Part shown: positions 14,650-23,828 of the stretch, one piece after another | Position numbering within the stretch: position 1 is the stretch's first letter | How the letters are laid out: the number at the start of each line of letters is the position of its first letter | IMG/VR virus record: IMGVR_UViG_3300032282_001765 | Span: 1-41,123 of that record | DNA length: 41,123 bases | DNA from: a virus | Direction: 5' to 3' (one strand) | Translations under genes and position numbers: made by a program | Notes under the pieces: model-generated | Told to the model about the DNA's origin: nothing | Databases searched by the model: none | What the model saw: the letters and a program-made list of their open reading frames with translations, nothing else

Positions 14650-15001
14650 AGCAGGCAAGGGAGATAAACGTAGACCCACGGATACAGAATTATTTGAAGC
14701 CAATTTTGATCTTATATTCCGTAAAAAAGAAGCCTTTAAAAAGACATTAGAATTTATAGAAGAACATAGTGAGCTTTTTGAAATGTTAAAAGAATCAGAA
14801 CAGCAAGATAAAGATGTAGGTAATAAAACTATAGATCCTATTACAAAACCTTTTCCGCATAACATACTTAGACAATCTCGTATGGATACCATTGGACAAA
14901 ATGGTAATGAGGGTATACACTATGACTCTGATGATGCAGTTGACCGATGGTCAGCCGTATTGCGAGATGAATACGATTCTAAATACTGGAAAGATCAATG
15001 A
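14639..15001 (+). CDS. Hypothetical protein, 120 aa
   Basis: Begins MASEAGKGDKRRPTDTELFE, a small-phage-protein signature (GKGDxxRPT, then a Phe/Asn-Asp segment). Residues 40-70 are helical and acidic. The C-terminus (DAVDRWSAVLRDEYDSKYW) is aromatic and charged. No enzymatic motif. The end overlaps the PolA start by 4 bp (ATGA type), suggesting coupling with the polymerase. Confidence 0.65.
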   Translation: MASEAGKGDKRRPTDTELFEANFDLIFRKKEAFKKTLEFIEEHSELFEMLKESEQQDKDVGNKTIDPITKPFPHNILRQSRMDTIGQNGNEGIHYDSDDAVDRWSAVLRDEYDSKYWKDQ

Positions 15002-16908
15002 TATATAGCATAGACTTTGAAACACGTAGCCACATAGATCTCAAAGATAGAGGATTGGATGTATATGCCAACGACAAATCTACTGAGGTTATTTGCATCG
15101 CATACGGCTCTGAGCCAGACAACGTAGTTGTCAATGAGCCAACACACGCCGCGATACAGCCACTATTAAACCATGTTGCCAGTGGGGGTAAGATCACGGC
15201 TTGGAACGCGCTTTTTGAATACGCCATATGGAATTGTGTTTGCGTTCCAAAGTACGGATGGCCACCACTAAAATTAGAACAATGTATTGACACCATGGCC
15301 ATAGCAGCTGCCAATAATATTCCACAGAGCTTGGATGACGCGGGTAACTTTTTAGATTCAGATTTTAAGAAAGACCCTATTGGCAAGAGGCTTATTCAAA
15401 AACTATGCAAACCACACAAAAACGAGTTTAATAAAGACCCAGAGCTCCTAAATCAGCTATTTGAGTACTGTAAACAAGACGTTAAGACAGAGATGGCCAT
15501 AGGACGCATTTTAAGGCCCTTAGACGCGATTGAACAAAAAGTATGGGAGATGACACAACGCATTAACGTTCGTGGCGTACCAGTCGATCCCTGTGAGTTG
15601 GAAAATGCAGTTAAGGCGGTAGAAAACGCTCAAAACCATATTGACCAAGAAACAGTAAGTTTAACAGGATGTAAACCATCAGAACGAGCCAAACTATTAA
15701 AATGGCTTAATGATCACGGCGCTCACTTAGAAAATTTAACAGCGGAAACGGTTGAAGCTAAACTCAAAGAATTTAATTTATACCCAATTGTAAAACGCGC
15801 GTTAGAATTAAGACAAGAAGGAAGCCAAACTAGCGTGGCTAAGTACGCTAAAATGTTGGAGATACAAAATAATGGAAGAATTAGAAACACGTTGGTCTAT
15901 CATGGCGCGAGTACTGGCCGTTGGGCTTCGAGGGGTGGACTTAATTTGCAGAATATTGCGCGTCCTACACTGGGCGATGACAAAATTGCAGACGCGATTA
16001 CACGAGTCTTTAGCACAGGAGTTGGCACGATGTCCGAACTCTCCTCCCTTGTGCGATCTTCAATTCGTGCTCCACAAGGGCAGACCTTCGTGGACGTCGA
16101 TTTTTCTTCGATCGAAAACAGAGTGGCGTCTTGGATCGCTAACCAAACTGATAAGGTAGAGCTTTTTAGAAAAGGGTTAGATGAGTACAAAGTATTTGCA
16201 TCTCAGTCATTGTACCGAGTACCTTATGAAGAAGTTACTAAAGATCAACGTCAAGTATCTAAATCAGCCGTACTGGGTTGCATGTTTGGACAGGGATCTA
16301 AAGGGCTTGTTGAGTACGCTAAAGGCATGGGTGTATCACTTAACCTAGTGCAGTCAAAGAATGCCGTAGACAATTACCGGGCGTCATATCCAAAGGTTAA
16401 AGAGCTATGGTACGCATGTGAGAACGCCGCAATTGAGGCTACACAAAACCCTGGTATGCCATTTGCCGCTAATAATAAAATTGTGATGAAGGTAGATCGA
16501 GGAGCTTTATGGATAAAACTACCGAGTGGTAGATTAATTTGTTGGCAACGCCCTCAATTAGAAAACGTCATGACCCCATGGGGTGCTGAGAAGCTTGCTG
16601 TCACTGTGCACGGACTTAATACTTTTACCCGTAAGTGGACGCGCAATGCTTTGATCGGTAGTTCGATATTCCAAAGCGCCGTCCAAGGTACCGCTAGGGA
16701 TTTCCTTGCCATGGCTATGCTCAACCTTGAAGGTCGAGGTTATAATGTGTGTAATAGTATCCATGATGAGGTGTTACTCCTTGTTGACGAATCAAAACAA
16801 GATGTTGCGTTAGATGAAGTCATTAAAATTATGACTACACCACCAAGTTGGGCGCCCGATTTTCCTCTTGCTGCCGAAGGGTGGGTAGGAACTCGCTATC
16901 GCAAGTAA
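14998..16908 (+). CDS. Family A DNA polymerase with 3'-5' exonuclease, 636 aa
   Basis: The phage replicative polymerase. The N-terminal exonuclease has Exo I IDFETR (D6, E8), an Exo II-like segment NALFEY and Exo III YCKQDVKTE. The Exo II acid is E rather than the usual D. The polymerase domain has motif A FVDVDFSSIENR (D366/D368 region), motif B RQVSKSAVLGCMFG (R418, K422) and motif C IHDEV (588-592). No 5' nuclease domain is present, as expected for phage PolA of this type. The stop codon ends 1 bp before the stop of the convergent gene. It is the last gene of the right-going arm. Confidence 0.95.
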   Translation: MIYSIDFETRSHIDLKDRGLDVYANDKSTEVICIAYGSEPDNVVVNEPTHAAIQPLLNHVASGGKITAWNALFEYAIWNCVCVPKYGWPPLKLEQCIDTMAIAAANNIPQSLDDAGNFLDSDFKKDPIGKRLIQKLCKPHKNEFNKDPELLNQLFEYCKQDVKTEMAIGRILRPLDAIEQKVWEMTQRINVRGVPVDPCELENAVKAVENAQNHIDQETVSLTGCKPSERAKLLKWLNDHGAHLENLTAETVEAKLKEFNLYPIVKRALELRQEGSQTSVAKYAKMLEIQNNGRIRNTLVYHGASTGRWASRGGLNLQNIARPTLGDDKIADAITRVFSTGVGTMSELSSLVRSSIRAPQGQTFVDVDFSSIENRVASWIANQTDKVELFRKGLDEYKVFASQSLYRVPYEEVTKDQRQVSKSAVLGCMFGQGSKGLVEYAKGMGVSLNLVQSKNAVDNYRASYPKVKELWYACENAAIEATQNPGMPFAANNKIVMKVDRGALWIKLPSGRLICWQRPQLENVMTPWGAEKLAVTVHGLNTFTRKWTRNALIGSSIFQSAVQGTARDFLAMAMLNLEGRGYNVCNSIHDEVLLLVDESKQDVALDEVIKIMTTPPSWAPDFPLAAEGWVGTRYRK

Positions 16909-16909
16909 T

Positions 16910-17311
16910 TTAGCATTTCCAACGTTTTAATGATGCTGCTTTTCTTGTAGGTCTGCCTTGCTCGTCCTTCATAGGACCCTTCATACCAGACATTCTCGCA
17001 CAAAACGATTCTTTACGAGCGCCGCCTTCTGGTTGTGGTGCTTTTAAATGACTGCCTGTTTCTCTATTATATTTTTCACGACCCTTGGCAGTTAAGCCCG
17101 CACCTTGAGATACAGGTAATTTTTCACCACGACCTACGGCTAGAGATGGCCCACCTTTTTTCATAGGCTTTGCGGTCTTTGCTGACTCTTTAAAATTCTG
17201 TGCAGTAGGTGCTCCTTTAGATCCAACCTTACGCATACGCTCTCCACTACCTTCTGCAATACGTTTTTGTTTAGCGTGGATATTTGCATATAGTCCTGGT
17301 TTTGTTGCCAT
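16910..17311 (-). CDS. Basic conserved phage protein (DUF6321-like), 133 aa
   Basis: A very basic protein. GLTAKGREKYNRETGSHLKA then GGARKESFCARMSGMKG and DEQGRPTRKAASLKRWKC are a signature I associate with DUF6321, a conserved marine-phage family of unknown function. The family name is from memory. Cysteines are at the end and in SFCARM. It is the last gene of the leftward arm, and its stop lies 1 bp from the PolA stop. The ribosome binding site is AGGAGAATAATT. A DNA- or RNA-binding or virion-internal role is plausible. Confidence 0.7.
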   Translation of the reverse strand: MATKPGLYANIHAKQKRIAEGSGERMRKVGSKGAPTAQNFKESAKTAKPMKKGGPSLAVGRGEKLPVSQGAGLTAKGREKYNRETGSHLKAPQPEGGARKESFCARMSGMKGPMKDEQGRPTRKAASLKRWKC

Positions 17312-17321
17312 AATTATTCTC

Positions 17322-19742
17322 CTAATTATAATCTTTAAATGGTGATTTACCTTGATCCATAAGGCGTTGTGCTTCTTTTCTTGCGTGTTTTAATAGTGCT
17401 CGTGCATCAGGGTGATCAGCTTCAATAAGGCCTGCTTCAAAATCTTTTACTCTTGATATCATATCAGGTGTCATGTTTTGAGTGATCATTGGATAGAAAG
17501 GTTCATCTGGAGTATTACCACCTAATGATAACTCTGTCATAACATCACCTGTTAAGGTAGGAATCTCACCTTGCCAGCCTGATGTTTTAGGCATCATTTG
17601 ACCGTGGTATTCGCCAGACTCATCTTGCCATGATCTTAATCCATATGGATTAGGATAGTTAGTAGCTTTTAAGCCACCATGTCTAGGATCTCTTTCTGTG
17701 ACTTTACCACCATCTGCAAATTGTTGCGTAGGTGGTTTAGGTAAATGGTTTTCTTTTATATGATCAATTAAATCATTAACGGTAAAATAATGCATATTTT
17801 TATTTTGTAATTCTTGAACTATATTAAGAATCATATCTTTTTTATTATTTGCGTCTTGTTTAGCCCAAGCGTTAATTTCTGGAACTGAGTTTGCATTTTT
17901 CCAAGCTTTATCATGTTCGGGATAAGCTAATTTTGCAGCATCTTTAAAATGAGGATCATTAATTATCAGATCGGCAAATTTATTACCATGATCATAAGCA
18001 TATACACCTTTTGATTTTACATCTTTAGCACTAATTAAATCAGTATTATATAATTCACCTATATCACCATAACCCCCAGATACCGTTGGTTTGTTTATAA
18101 AATCAGATATATAAGACTGGTATTTATCTAAAGGTTTTTTATTTTCTTTACCTTTAACTTGAGCTATATCATAAGTATCTAATTCAGGAAACATTTGTCT
18201 TGCCACATTCGCAAAATCTTTAGTGGTTCCATTAGATCCATGAATTTCTTCAAGTAATGCTGCTGCACGTTGCTCTCCCATAACATTGGCAACATCACTA
18301 AATACTATTGGTTTTTTATTAAGTTCTAAAGTTACATGAGGTTTATTATTAGCATCGCGTAATGAAATAATTTTTGTATCACCATTTATAACATTATTAA
18401 AATAACGATCACTGCTTCCTACACAATGCCCCATTTGATTACCTTCGGATTGTAAAGCTTCCTTGGTAATATTATCATTAGAAGGGTGTTTTAATTCTAT
18501 CCATTTATAACTATCGCCATATTCTTTATGAACAGGCATGCCTTGAATTCTATCAACGTCTGCTTTTTCTGCTATTTTAGCTTTTTCTGCATCATATTCT
18601 GATGTGCGTTTAATAGCTTTTTCTATAGACATCTGATTAAGTTGTTCGGGTCTTAAACGACCATTTTGTAAATCTTCATAAAGAACATCAGATACGTGGT
18701 TAAGACCTAATTTGTTTGGTAAATCCATATACACACTATGAACTTTTTCATCAGGTATATGATGAATTAATGAGATAGCTTCTAAATCTTGACTATTATT
18801 AATAGGAAGATCATGCTCCATACGTAACATCGACATTTTGTATTTGTCAGCCGCATTTTTATACCCTTCAGTGTAATCAGGCATATTTTTATTTAAAATA
18901 TCTTTAATGTCTTGAGATTTAACTATATTAAATTGTGAGTCAACTTTATTTTCCCAAGCCTTACCTGCTTCAGTTTTTGCAATACCTTCTAAAGGTTTGC
19001 CAGCTTTCATTCTTTCACGTTCTGCATAATTTTTTGCATCGTGGGCAACTTCCCCATGATTATATTGAACACCTTCATCAATAGCTTTTAAAATAGGATC
19101 ATCTTTTGAACCTAATTGATTACGTAAATATTTTTTAACTTTTGTATCAATCCAACCATTTAGTGCAACAGCATGAGGATCTTTTGGGGCAGTATCTGTG
19201 CGTATACTTTCAAATGTAGCCCCTGGTCTTTCATTTACTTGCATATCGCGCAATTGATTAGTTAATTCTTTTTCACCGCCAACCATCATACCACCAGGGT
19301 CTTTGACAATGTTCATACGTGGATCAAGCATATTGCGACCAAGGAATCCCGTGCCTGTTTCTATTTGTCTTGCGGCTTCTCGAACGGCATTTTTACCTAC
19401 ATTAGATGCAAGTTTTGTAGCACTACCTACCGTTGGTATTAAGGCAGCTACGTCTATAACTCTAGGATCAACGGAAGTTGTTTGGATGTTTTTGGTATTG
19501 CGGAATATTGGAGCACCATAACTTACATCTTCTGCAAGTGACTGTGTGCCTTTGAGTCCACTAAGATCAGCAAATGTTTGACCACCGATGAATGGGATAT
19601 GTTTATTTAAAGCGTAAACATCTGTTGCGTTTACTGCGGGTTTTAATACATCAGCTATTGAGCCAAAAAAATTATTTCGCGGAGTTTCTTTAAGTACATC
19701 CGTTTGATTTACATCTCCGCCCCCTTCAAAGGCGGGAACTAT
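17322..19742 (-). CDS. PcfJ-like large protein, likely expressed as a frameshift fusion
   Basis: The frame is open from 19742 to 17322 (806 codons) but has no ATG, GTG or TTG until ATG 19331. The coding sequence before that ATG (IVPAFEGGGDV, ... KHIPFIGGQTFADLSGLKG) is clearly protein-like. It is therefore most likely entered by a -1 shift from the 274-aa gene upstream, giving a 1080-aa fusion. A segment with EGNQMGHCVGSSDRYF then KIISLRDANNKPHVTLELN (Cys codon 440 of this frame) matches the PcfJ-like domain. A GG box (QFADGGKV) occurs near the C-terminus. It is probably a virion-internal ejection protein. Internal initiation at 19331 has no good ribosome binding site. Confidence 0.7.
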   Translation of the reverse strand: MVPAFEGGGDVNQTDVLKETPRNNFFGSIADVLKPAVNATDVYALNKHIPFIGGQTFADLSGLKGTQSLAEDVSYGAPIFRNTKNIQTTSVDPRVIDVAALIPTVGSATKLASNVGKNAVREAARQIETGTGFLGRNMLDPRMNIVKDPGGMMVGGEKELTNQLRDMQVNERPGATFESIRTDTAPKDPHAVALNGWIDTKVKKYLRNQLGSKDDPILKAIDEGVQYNHGEVAHDAKNYAERERMKAGKPLEGIAKTEAGKAWENKVDSQFNIVKSQDIKDILNKNMPDYTEGYKNAADKYKMSMLRMEHDLPINNSQDLEAISLIHHIPDEKVHSVYMDLPNKLGLNHVSDVLYEDLQNGRLRPEQLNQMSIEKAIKRTSEYDAEKAKIAEKADVDRIQGMPVHKEYGDSYKWIELKHPSNDNITKEALQSEGNQMGHCVGSSDRYFNNVINGDTKIISLRDANNKPHVTLELNKKPIVFSDVANVMGEQRAAALLEEIHGSNGTTKDFANVARQMFPELDTYDIAQVKGKENKKPLDKYQSYISDFINKPTVSGGYGDIGELYNTDLISAKDVKSKGVYAYDHGNKFADLIINDPHFKDAAKLAYPEHDKAWKNANSVPEINAWAKQDANNKKDMILNIVQELQNKNMHYFTVNDLIDHIKENHLPKPPTQQFADGGKVTERDPRHGGLKATNYPNPYGLRSWQDESGEYHGQMMPKTSGWQGEIPTLTGDVMTELSLGGNTPDEPFYPMITQNMTPDMISRVKDFEAGLIEADHPDARALLKHARKEAQRLMDQGKSPFKDYN

Positions 19743-19748
19743 TTTTTT
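19717..19748 (-). promoter_or_regulatory. Candidate -1 programmed ribosomal frameshift signal
   Basis: Reading leftward: CTA AAA AAA TAG has the slippery heptamer A AAA AAA at 19748-19742, next to the in-frame stop (19741-19739). After a 6-nt spacer (TAGTTC), a hairpin occupies 19735-19717. It has five GC pairs (CCGCC with GGCGG) plus two G-U pairs and a 5-nt loop. Slipping back one base gives AAA ATA GTT CCC and enters the 806-codon frame exactly. An assembly error in the run of seven A would give the same fusion, so sequencing evidence is needed. Confidence 0.65.
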
Positions 19749-20563
19749 AGATAAACAGGCCCTCCATCGGCTTTATGTTTCATCATTTTATCCAAGCGCA
19801 TTTTAATAAGTGGAGCTGTTGCACCAACACCAAATTCTGCTGCCCTAAGCATAGGAGGTTGCCAAGGAAATGTTGATGCTGCGGATCCGAGAGCACCTAA
19901 TCCACCAATAATTGAACGGCCATAATTACCTCTGTTCCAATCATTATAAGCCTCTACACCTTCCGCACCTGCCATAGGCAATGTTACTAAAGGAGCTAAT
20001 GATTTAGTTATTGGATTATTTAAAATTGGAGAAACTTTTGATGAAATAGAAGCAAATTTAGATGCAGGTTTAGCTGCAGCTTTTAATTCTTCAACAGTAG
20101 CCGTAGGAGTTATAACTCTACGATTACCCTCAATCATAAATCCAGGAGCTGGTTTTTTTGAAAGGCCTAAATGAAGATCATTTGCTAAAGTTTGATCTAC
20201 ATTATGTACTGCATTTTTTACAGCACCCATACCAAAACCATGTTCTGATACAGCACCCAAATTACTACGCGCAATATCATTAGCTTCTTGAAGCATAGCA
20301 TTTTTATCTGCCATATATTTAAAGAAAGCTTTAGCAGCTACTGTTCCACCACTTATTCCTGAAATTGGTTTTGCAACTTCCCAACCAGCTAAAGCACCAG
20401 CGTATGGACTAGTAGCATGAAAAGGTTGAGCTGGAATAGCTGGAGGAGATTCTATATCTTTTTCAGAATCAGGAACTCTTGTATTATTTTCTGAAATTTC
20501 AGCTTTAGGACTTAGGTTATCCGTTGCTAAATGATCAGGAACTATTTCGTAATTATCAGCCAT
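19739..20563 (-). CDS. Virion-associated protein, 274 aa (upstream part of frameshift fusion)
   Basis: The N-terminus is polar. The middle has amphipathic and hydrophobic helices with small residues (PLVTLPMAGAEGVEAYNDW, GRSIIGGLGALGSAAS). The C-terminus ends KHKADGGPVYLKK, containing the GG box seen in its neighbours. The stop lies in the slippery site described above. Its ATG overlaps the stop of the transglycosylase gene, so they are translationally coupled. It is likely an ejection (internal virion) protein. As a separate product it may coexist with the 1080-aa fusion. Confidence 0.7.
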   Translation of the reverse strand: MADNYEIVPDHLATDNLSPKAEISENNTRVPDSEKDIESPPAIPAQPFHATSPYAGALAGWEVAKPISGISGGTVAAKAFFKYMADKNAMLQEANDIARSNLGAVSEHGFGMGAVKNAVHNVDQTLANDLHLGLSKKPAPGFMIEGNRRVITPTATVEELKAAAKPASKFASISSKVSPILNNPITKSLAPLVTLPMAGAEGVEAYNDWNRGNYGRSIIGGLGALGSAASTFPWQPPMLRAAEFGVGATAPLIKMRLDKMMKHKADGGPVYLKK

Positions 20564-22776
20564 TATAAATACACCCTATCTCCATTACTTAATATAGTAT
20601 ATGGTCTTTTATTTTTATCAGCATGAATATACCCTGGTTTATTTTTAGAAGGATCTGCATAAATCTCAGGTACTCCAGCATCTTTAAATATTTTACCTAC
20701 AATTATTTTAGCTTGATCTCTTGCAGCTTTATAATTAGGGGACATTTCAAAATCTGATGTAGTAGCATTTGGATTTTTTTCATGGAAGTCATGCCATCCT
20801 TTAGCACGAAGTTCCATTATTTTTGCAGTTTCCATATTGTGAGCTAAATTATTCATATGAGCATCATATGTCATGTCTGTACCAACACCTTTTGCAAGAG
20901 ATCCTAATTTTAAGTCCGCATTAGTTAATCGATTACCACCACCATTAGATACTAATTGTTTAGCCCAAGCCCCTGTTGCATTGGCAGAACCTACTCCAAT
21001 ATTATGGTAAGCCGTTTGATTTTCTGGACTTTCTAATTGGATAAGTTCAGCATTTGGAGATTGAAGATGTTCAGCACCCCCTGGTTGTAATTTTTTACCT
21101 AGCCAATAATTAACTAAACTTTGTCCTCTAAGATTAAATACAGCATGATGATTTTTAGATGCTTCTAATAAATTATTAAAGTTACTAAAAGCACTATCAG
21201 CAGAATTATAATCTGTATCATATTCTTTACGTTTTGCAGCTTCATTGGTAGACTGAGCTTCACTTGCTTTGGCTACTGTTTGGGCATTAGTTTCAGCCAT
21301 TTTTTTATATTGAGCATCATAAACTTCGCGTGCTTTTTGTTTTTCTGTTTTTAATGCTTCTAAACGGGCACTATAAGATGCCGCTGTTTCATTTGCAAGT
21401 GGATGTTTTTCTTCAGGAGTAATAACCGTTGAAGGAGGATCATAAGGAACCTCTTTAATTGGGGAGCTTTGTGAAGATATTCCTACACCAGGAGAAGCCG
21501 AAGGCATTGTAATATTCTTTTTATTATCAATTGACTGAGATGGTTTGACTATATTATCTGTAGCAGAAGTTAAATGAGCTTTAGCTATATAATCTTTAGT
21601 TTCTTGAGGTATTTTACTAATGTCTGCACCATTTGCAAGCCATTTATCAACATTACCTGGACCCCAATTTTGTGCCATAGAAGCTAATGTATCATTTTTA
21701 TATTTATCTTTCATGGCGTTAAAATATTCTGTTCCTACACGTACACGTTCAGCTTCGTCATGAACAGGATCACCATTTAATTGAGCAGGTTTAACTCCAA
21801 ACCCCGGATCTGTAGCTGTTGCATCCATTACTTGCATGGCACTTTTAGCTGAACCTTGACCTGAAACTTCTGGACCTACTGCAAAAGGTCTATTTCCAGA
21901 TTCTATTTGAGCAATATGTTGTGGTTGAATCCCAGTTTGATTTGTAGGAGGAACTGCAGTAGCTGGTTGGGAAGGAGCAGTAGCATTATTAGAAATAGGA
22001 AGATTAGGTAAATTTGATTCATCATAATTTGCAGCTTTAGATAATGGAACTTGAATTAATCCACGATCTTTATCCATTACGTTAACAAGTTCTCGCATCT
22101 TAGGACTATATTCAAGTTCAGATTTAGCTTTATTAGTTTGCTCAAGTAATTTACCAATATACGCTTGCGCGGCCGCAGGGTCTCTGGCATTTAGATTTAA
22201 AATGTATTGTACTGTTTGAGCATCAAAACCTTTGTTTGTTAGAGCAGTACCAAGTGATGCATTATCTACGCCACCAGCACCGCCTGCGTTATTAGTACCT
22301 CCAGCACCACCAACTCCTAATTGACCATAGACTTGATTACGTATGACGTCTTGTGTTGATTGAGCTGATTTTAGGGCTGCCATCTGAGCACGAACGGATT
22401 GAAGGTCTTGCATTTCTTCTAATTTTTGTTTATCTCTCTCGTTCATGGCGCGTGTAAAGTTACCGTCCATGTTAGATACGCCCCATGCTGCGGCGTCTTT
22501 AAGATGACTTTGAATTTTATTGAAAGGGCTATTTCTTTCATCTAAATACTTTTGCATATTACTAAGTATCTCTTGAGAGTTTGAAGAATCTAACGCCACA
22601 TTACCATAATTAAATCCACCCTTTGTAGCAGGGGACTTAACGTTAGTTAATCCTCCGGTAGGTGTCTCTTTAGTGGAAGTATCGTTTTGTGATTTTTCAG
22701 ATCCAAAAGAAGAAAGCGCTAAAGTTAATGGACTGGTAATGCCTGAAATAGAACTAATGATGTCTTCTAAAGCCAT
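20563..22776 (-). CDS. Internal virion / ejection protein with SLT transglycosylase, 737 aa
   Basis: Residues about 285-400 match the lytic transglycosylase fold: QIESGNRPF with catalytic E292, AKSAMQVMDATATDPGF, ERVRVGTEYFNAMKDKY, and AQNWGPGNVDKWL. The rest is Gln/Ser/Asn-rich and helical, suiting a structural protein. It is analogous in role to T7 gp16-type proteins that cut the peptidoglycan during DNA entry. The ATG is preceded by TTAAGGAAATTAA. It lies among other ejection-type proteins, before the frameshift pair. Confidence 0.85.
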   Translation of the reverse strand: MALEDIISSISGITSPLTLALSSFGSEKSQNDTSTKETPTGGLTNVKSPATKGGFNYGNVALDSSNSQEILSNMQKYLDERNSPFNKIQSHLKDAAAWGVSNMDGNFTRAMNERDKQKLEEMQDLQSVRAQMAALKSAQSTQDVIRNQVYGQLGVGGAGGTNNAGGAGGVDNASLGTALTNKGFDAQTVQYILNLNARDPAAAQAYIGKLLEQTNKAKSELEYSPKMRELVNVMDKDRGLIQVPLSKAANYDESNLPNLPISNNATAPSQPATAVPPTNQTGIQPQHIAQIESGNRPFAVGPEVSGQGSAKSAMQVMDATATDPGFGVKPAQLNGDPVHDEAERVRVGTEYFNAMKDKYKNDTLASMAQNWGPGNVDKWLANGADISKIPQETKDYIAKAHLTSATDNIVKPSQSIDNKKNITMPSASPGVGISSQSSPIKEVPYDPPSTVITPEEKHPLANETAASYSARLEALKTEKQKAREVYDAQYKKMAETNAQTVAKASEAQSTNEAAKRKEYDTDYNSADSAFSNFNNLLEASKNHHAVFNLRGQSLVNYWLGKKLQPGGAEHLQSPNAELIQLESPENQTAYHNIGVGSANATGAWAKQLVSNGGGNRLTNADLKLGSLAKGVGTDMTYDAHMNNLAHNMETAKIMELRAKGWHDFHEKNPNATTSDFEMSPNYKAARDQAKIIVGKIFKDAGVPEIYADPSKNKPGYIHADKNKRPYTILSNGDRVYL

Positions 22777-22790
22777 TTAATTTCCTTAAA

Positions 22791-23828
22791 TTATGGACCA
22801 GTGTATGCGTTTGGATCGTATGAGTAAGCATTAGCATACGCATTAGGATCATATCCACCGCCTGTGTAATCAGCACTTTGACCGTATGATGGAGTCCAAT
22901 TAGGGCTCATGGTTGTGTCTGTTGGCGTCCAATTACTTGTATCCCAAGATGATGTTCCTAAATATGATGGATAGTTACCACCCGATCCTGATGTATCAGT
23001 AGGAACATAATTAGAGTACCCGGGAGCATATGAATTATATGTAGGTCCCGTAATATCAGAACCAGAAGATGGAAATAAATTGCCAATTTTATTAAGCATT
23101 CCTGGTATCTGACCTAGTACATCAGTACCCGCACCTAATAAAGAACCCAATCCACCTAATTGCTGAGCTAATGGAAGTGTTTGAGACATTGTTGTGGTTG
23201 CGGGAGCTTTAATTGTATTTAAAATTTGAGCTAAATTAGAGGAAGCTAAAAATGGTTGAGCTTGTTGAAGCTGACCAAGTTGCGACATTGTAGATGCTTG
23301 TTGAGAACCTAAATTACCTAAACCTTGATAGGCTTGCATACCTAATTGTTGGCCTGTTAGAGCGGCTTTCATTTGTTCAGAAGTTAGATTTGCTTGAGCG
23401 TTACCGATAGCAGTATCTGCGGCAGTTGCATTTCTTAATGAACCAAACTGACCTCCTGATATTGCATTTGCATCAGAGGGAGCTACAACACCAGGGATTG
23501 ATCTTTTTAATTGTGCGTCTTGCGCTGAGAATAATCCACCAAGCGCTGTTGATGTATTCGGTGTAACATTTCCTGTTGAAGGATCTACATTCCATGGATT
23601 AGCAGCACCAGCACCAATTTGTTGTAATCCTTGTTGAGCCGTATTAAAAGGATTATTTGTACCACTGAATTGATTAACAACCTGACCACCAAGTGTTTGA
23701 TCAAAGGAAGGCATAGTATTTGCTGCTGTTTGAGCATTTTTTACTATATTTTGTTGCGCCTGATCATACCACGCTGGCATCGTGGTGGTTGATGATTGTG
23801 TTCCTGTAAGTAAACTATTAAGAGACAT
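22791..23828 (-). CDS. Gln/Ala/Asn-rich virion protein, 345 aa
   Basis: An Ala/Gln/Asn/Gly-rich protein with long amphipathic helices (LQQIGAGAAN, GGQFGSLRNATAADTAIGNA, QASTMSQLGQLQQ) and a Tyr/Pro/Asn-rich C-terminus with repeated YDPNAY. The composition resembles internal or ejection proteins of short-tailed phages. I cannot name a family. No enzymatic motif. It is placed between the transglycosylase and the glycine-rich gene, so it is probably virion-internal. Confidence 0.65.
   Translation of the reverse strand: MSLNSLLTGTQSSTTTMPAWYDQAQQNIVKNAQTAANTMPSFDQTLGGQVVNQFSGTNNPFNTAQQGLQQIGAGAANPWNVDPSTGNVTPNTSTALGGLFSAQDAQLKRSIPGVVAPSDANAISGGQFGSLRNATAADTAIGNAQANLTSEQMKAALTGQQLGMQAYQGLGNLGSQQASTMSQLGQLQQAQPFLASSNLAQILNTIKAPATTTMSQTLPLAQQLGGLGSLLGAGTDVLGQIPGMLNKIGNLFPSSGSDITGPTYNSYAPGYSNYVPTDTSGSGGNYPSYLGTSSWDTSNWTPTDTTMSPNWTPSYGQSADYTGGGYDPNAYANAYSYDPNAYTGP

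Noticed and set aside
19332-19738. Non-coding gap between the 274-aa and 669-aa frames
   Set aside because: The minus-strand frame is open and protein-like throughout, continuous with the downstream gene, so it is coding and explained by the frameshift or an indel.
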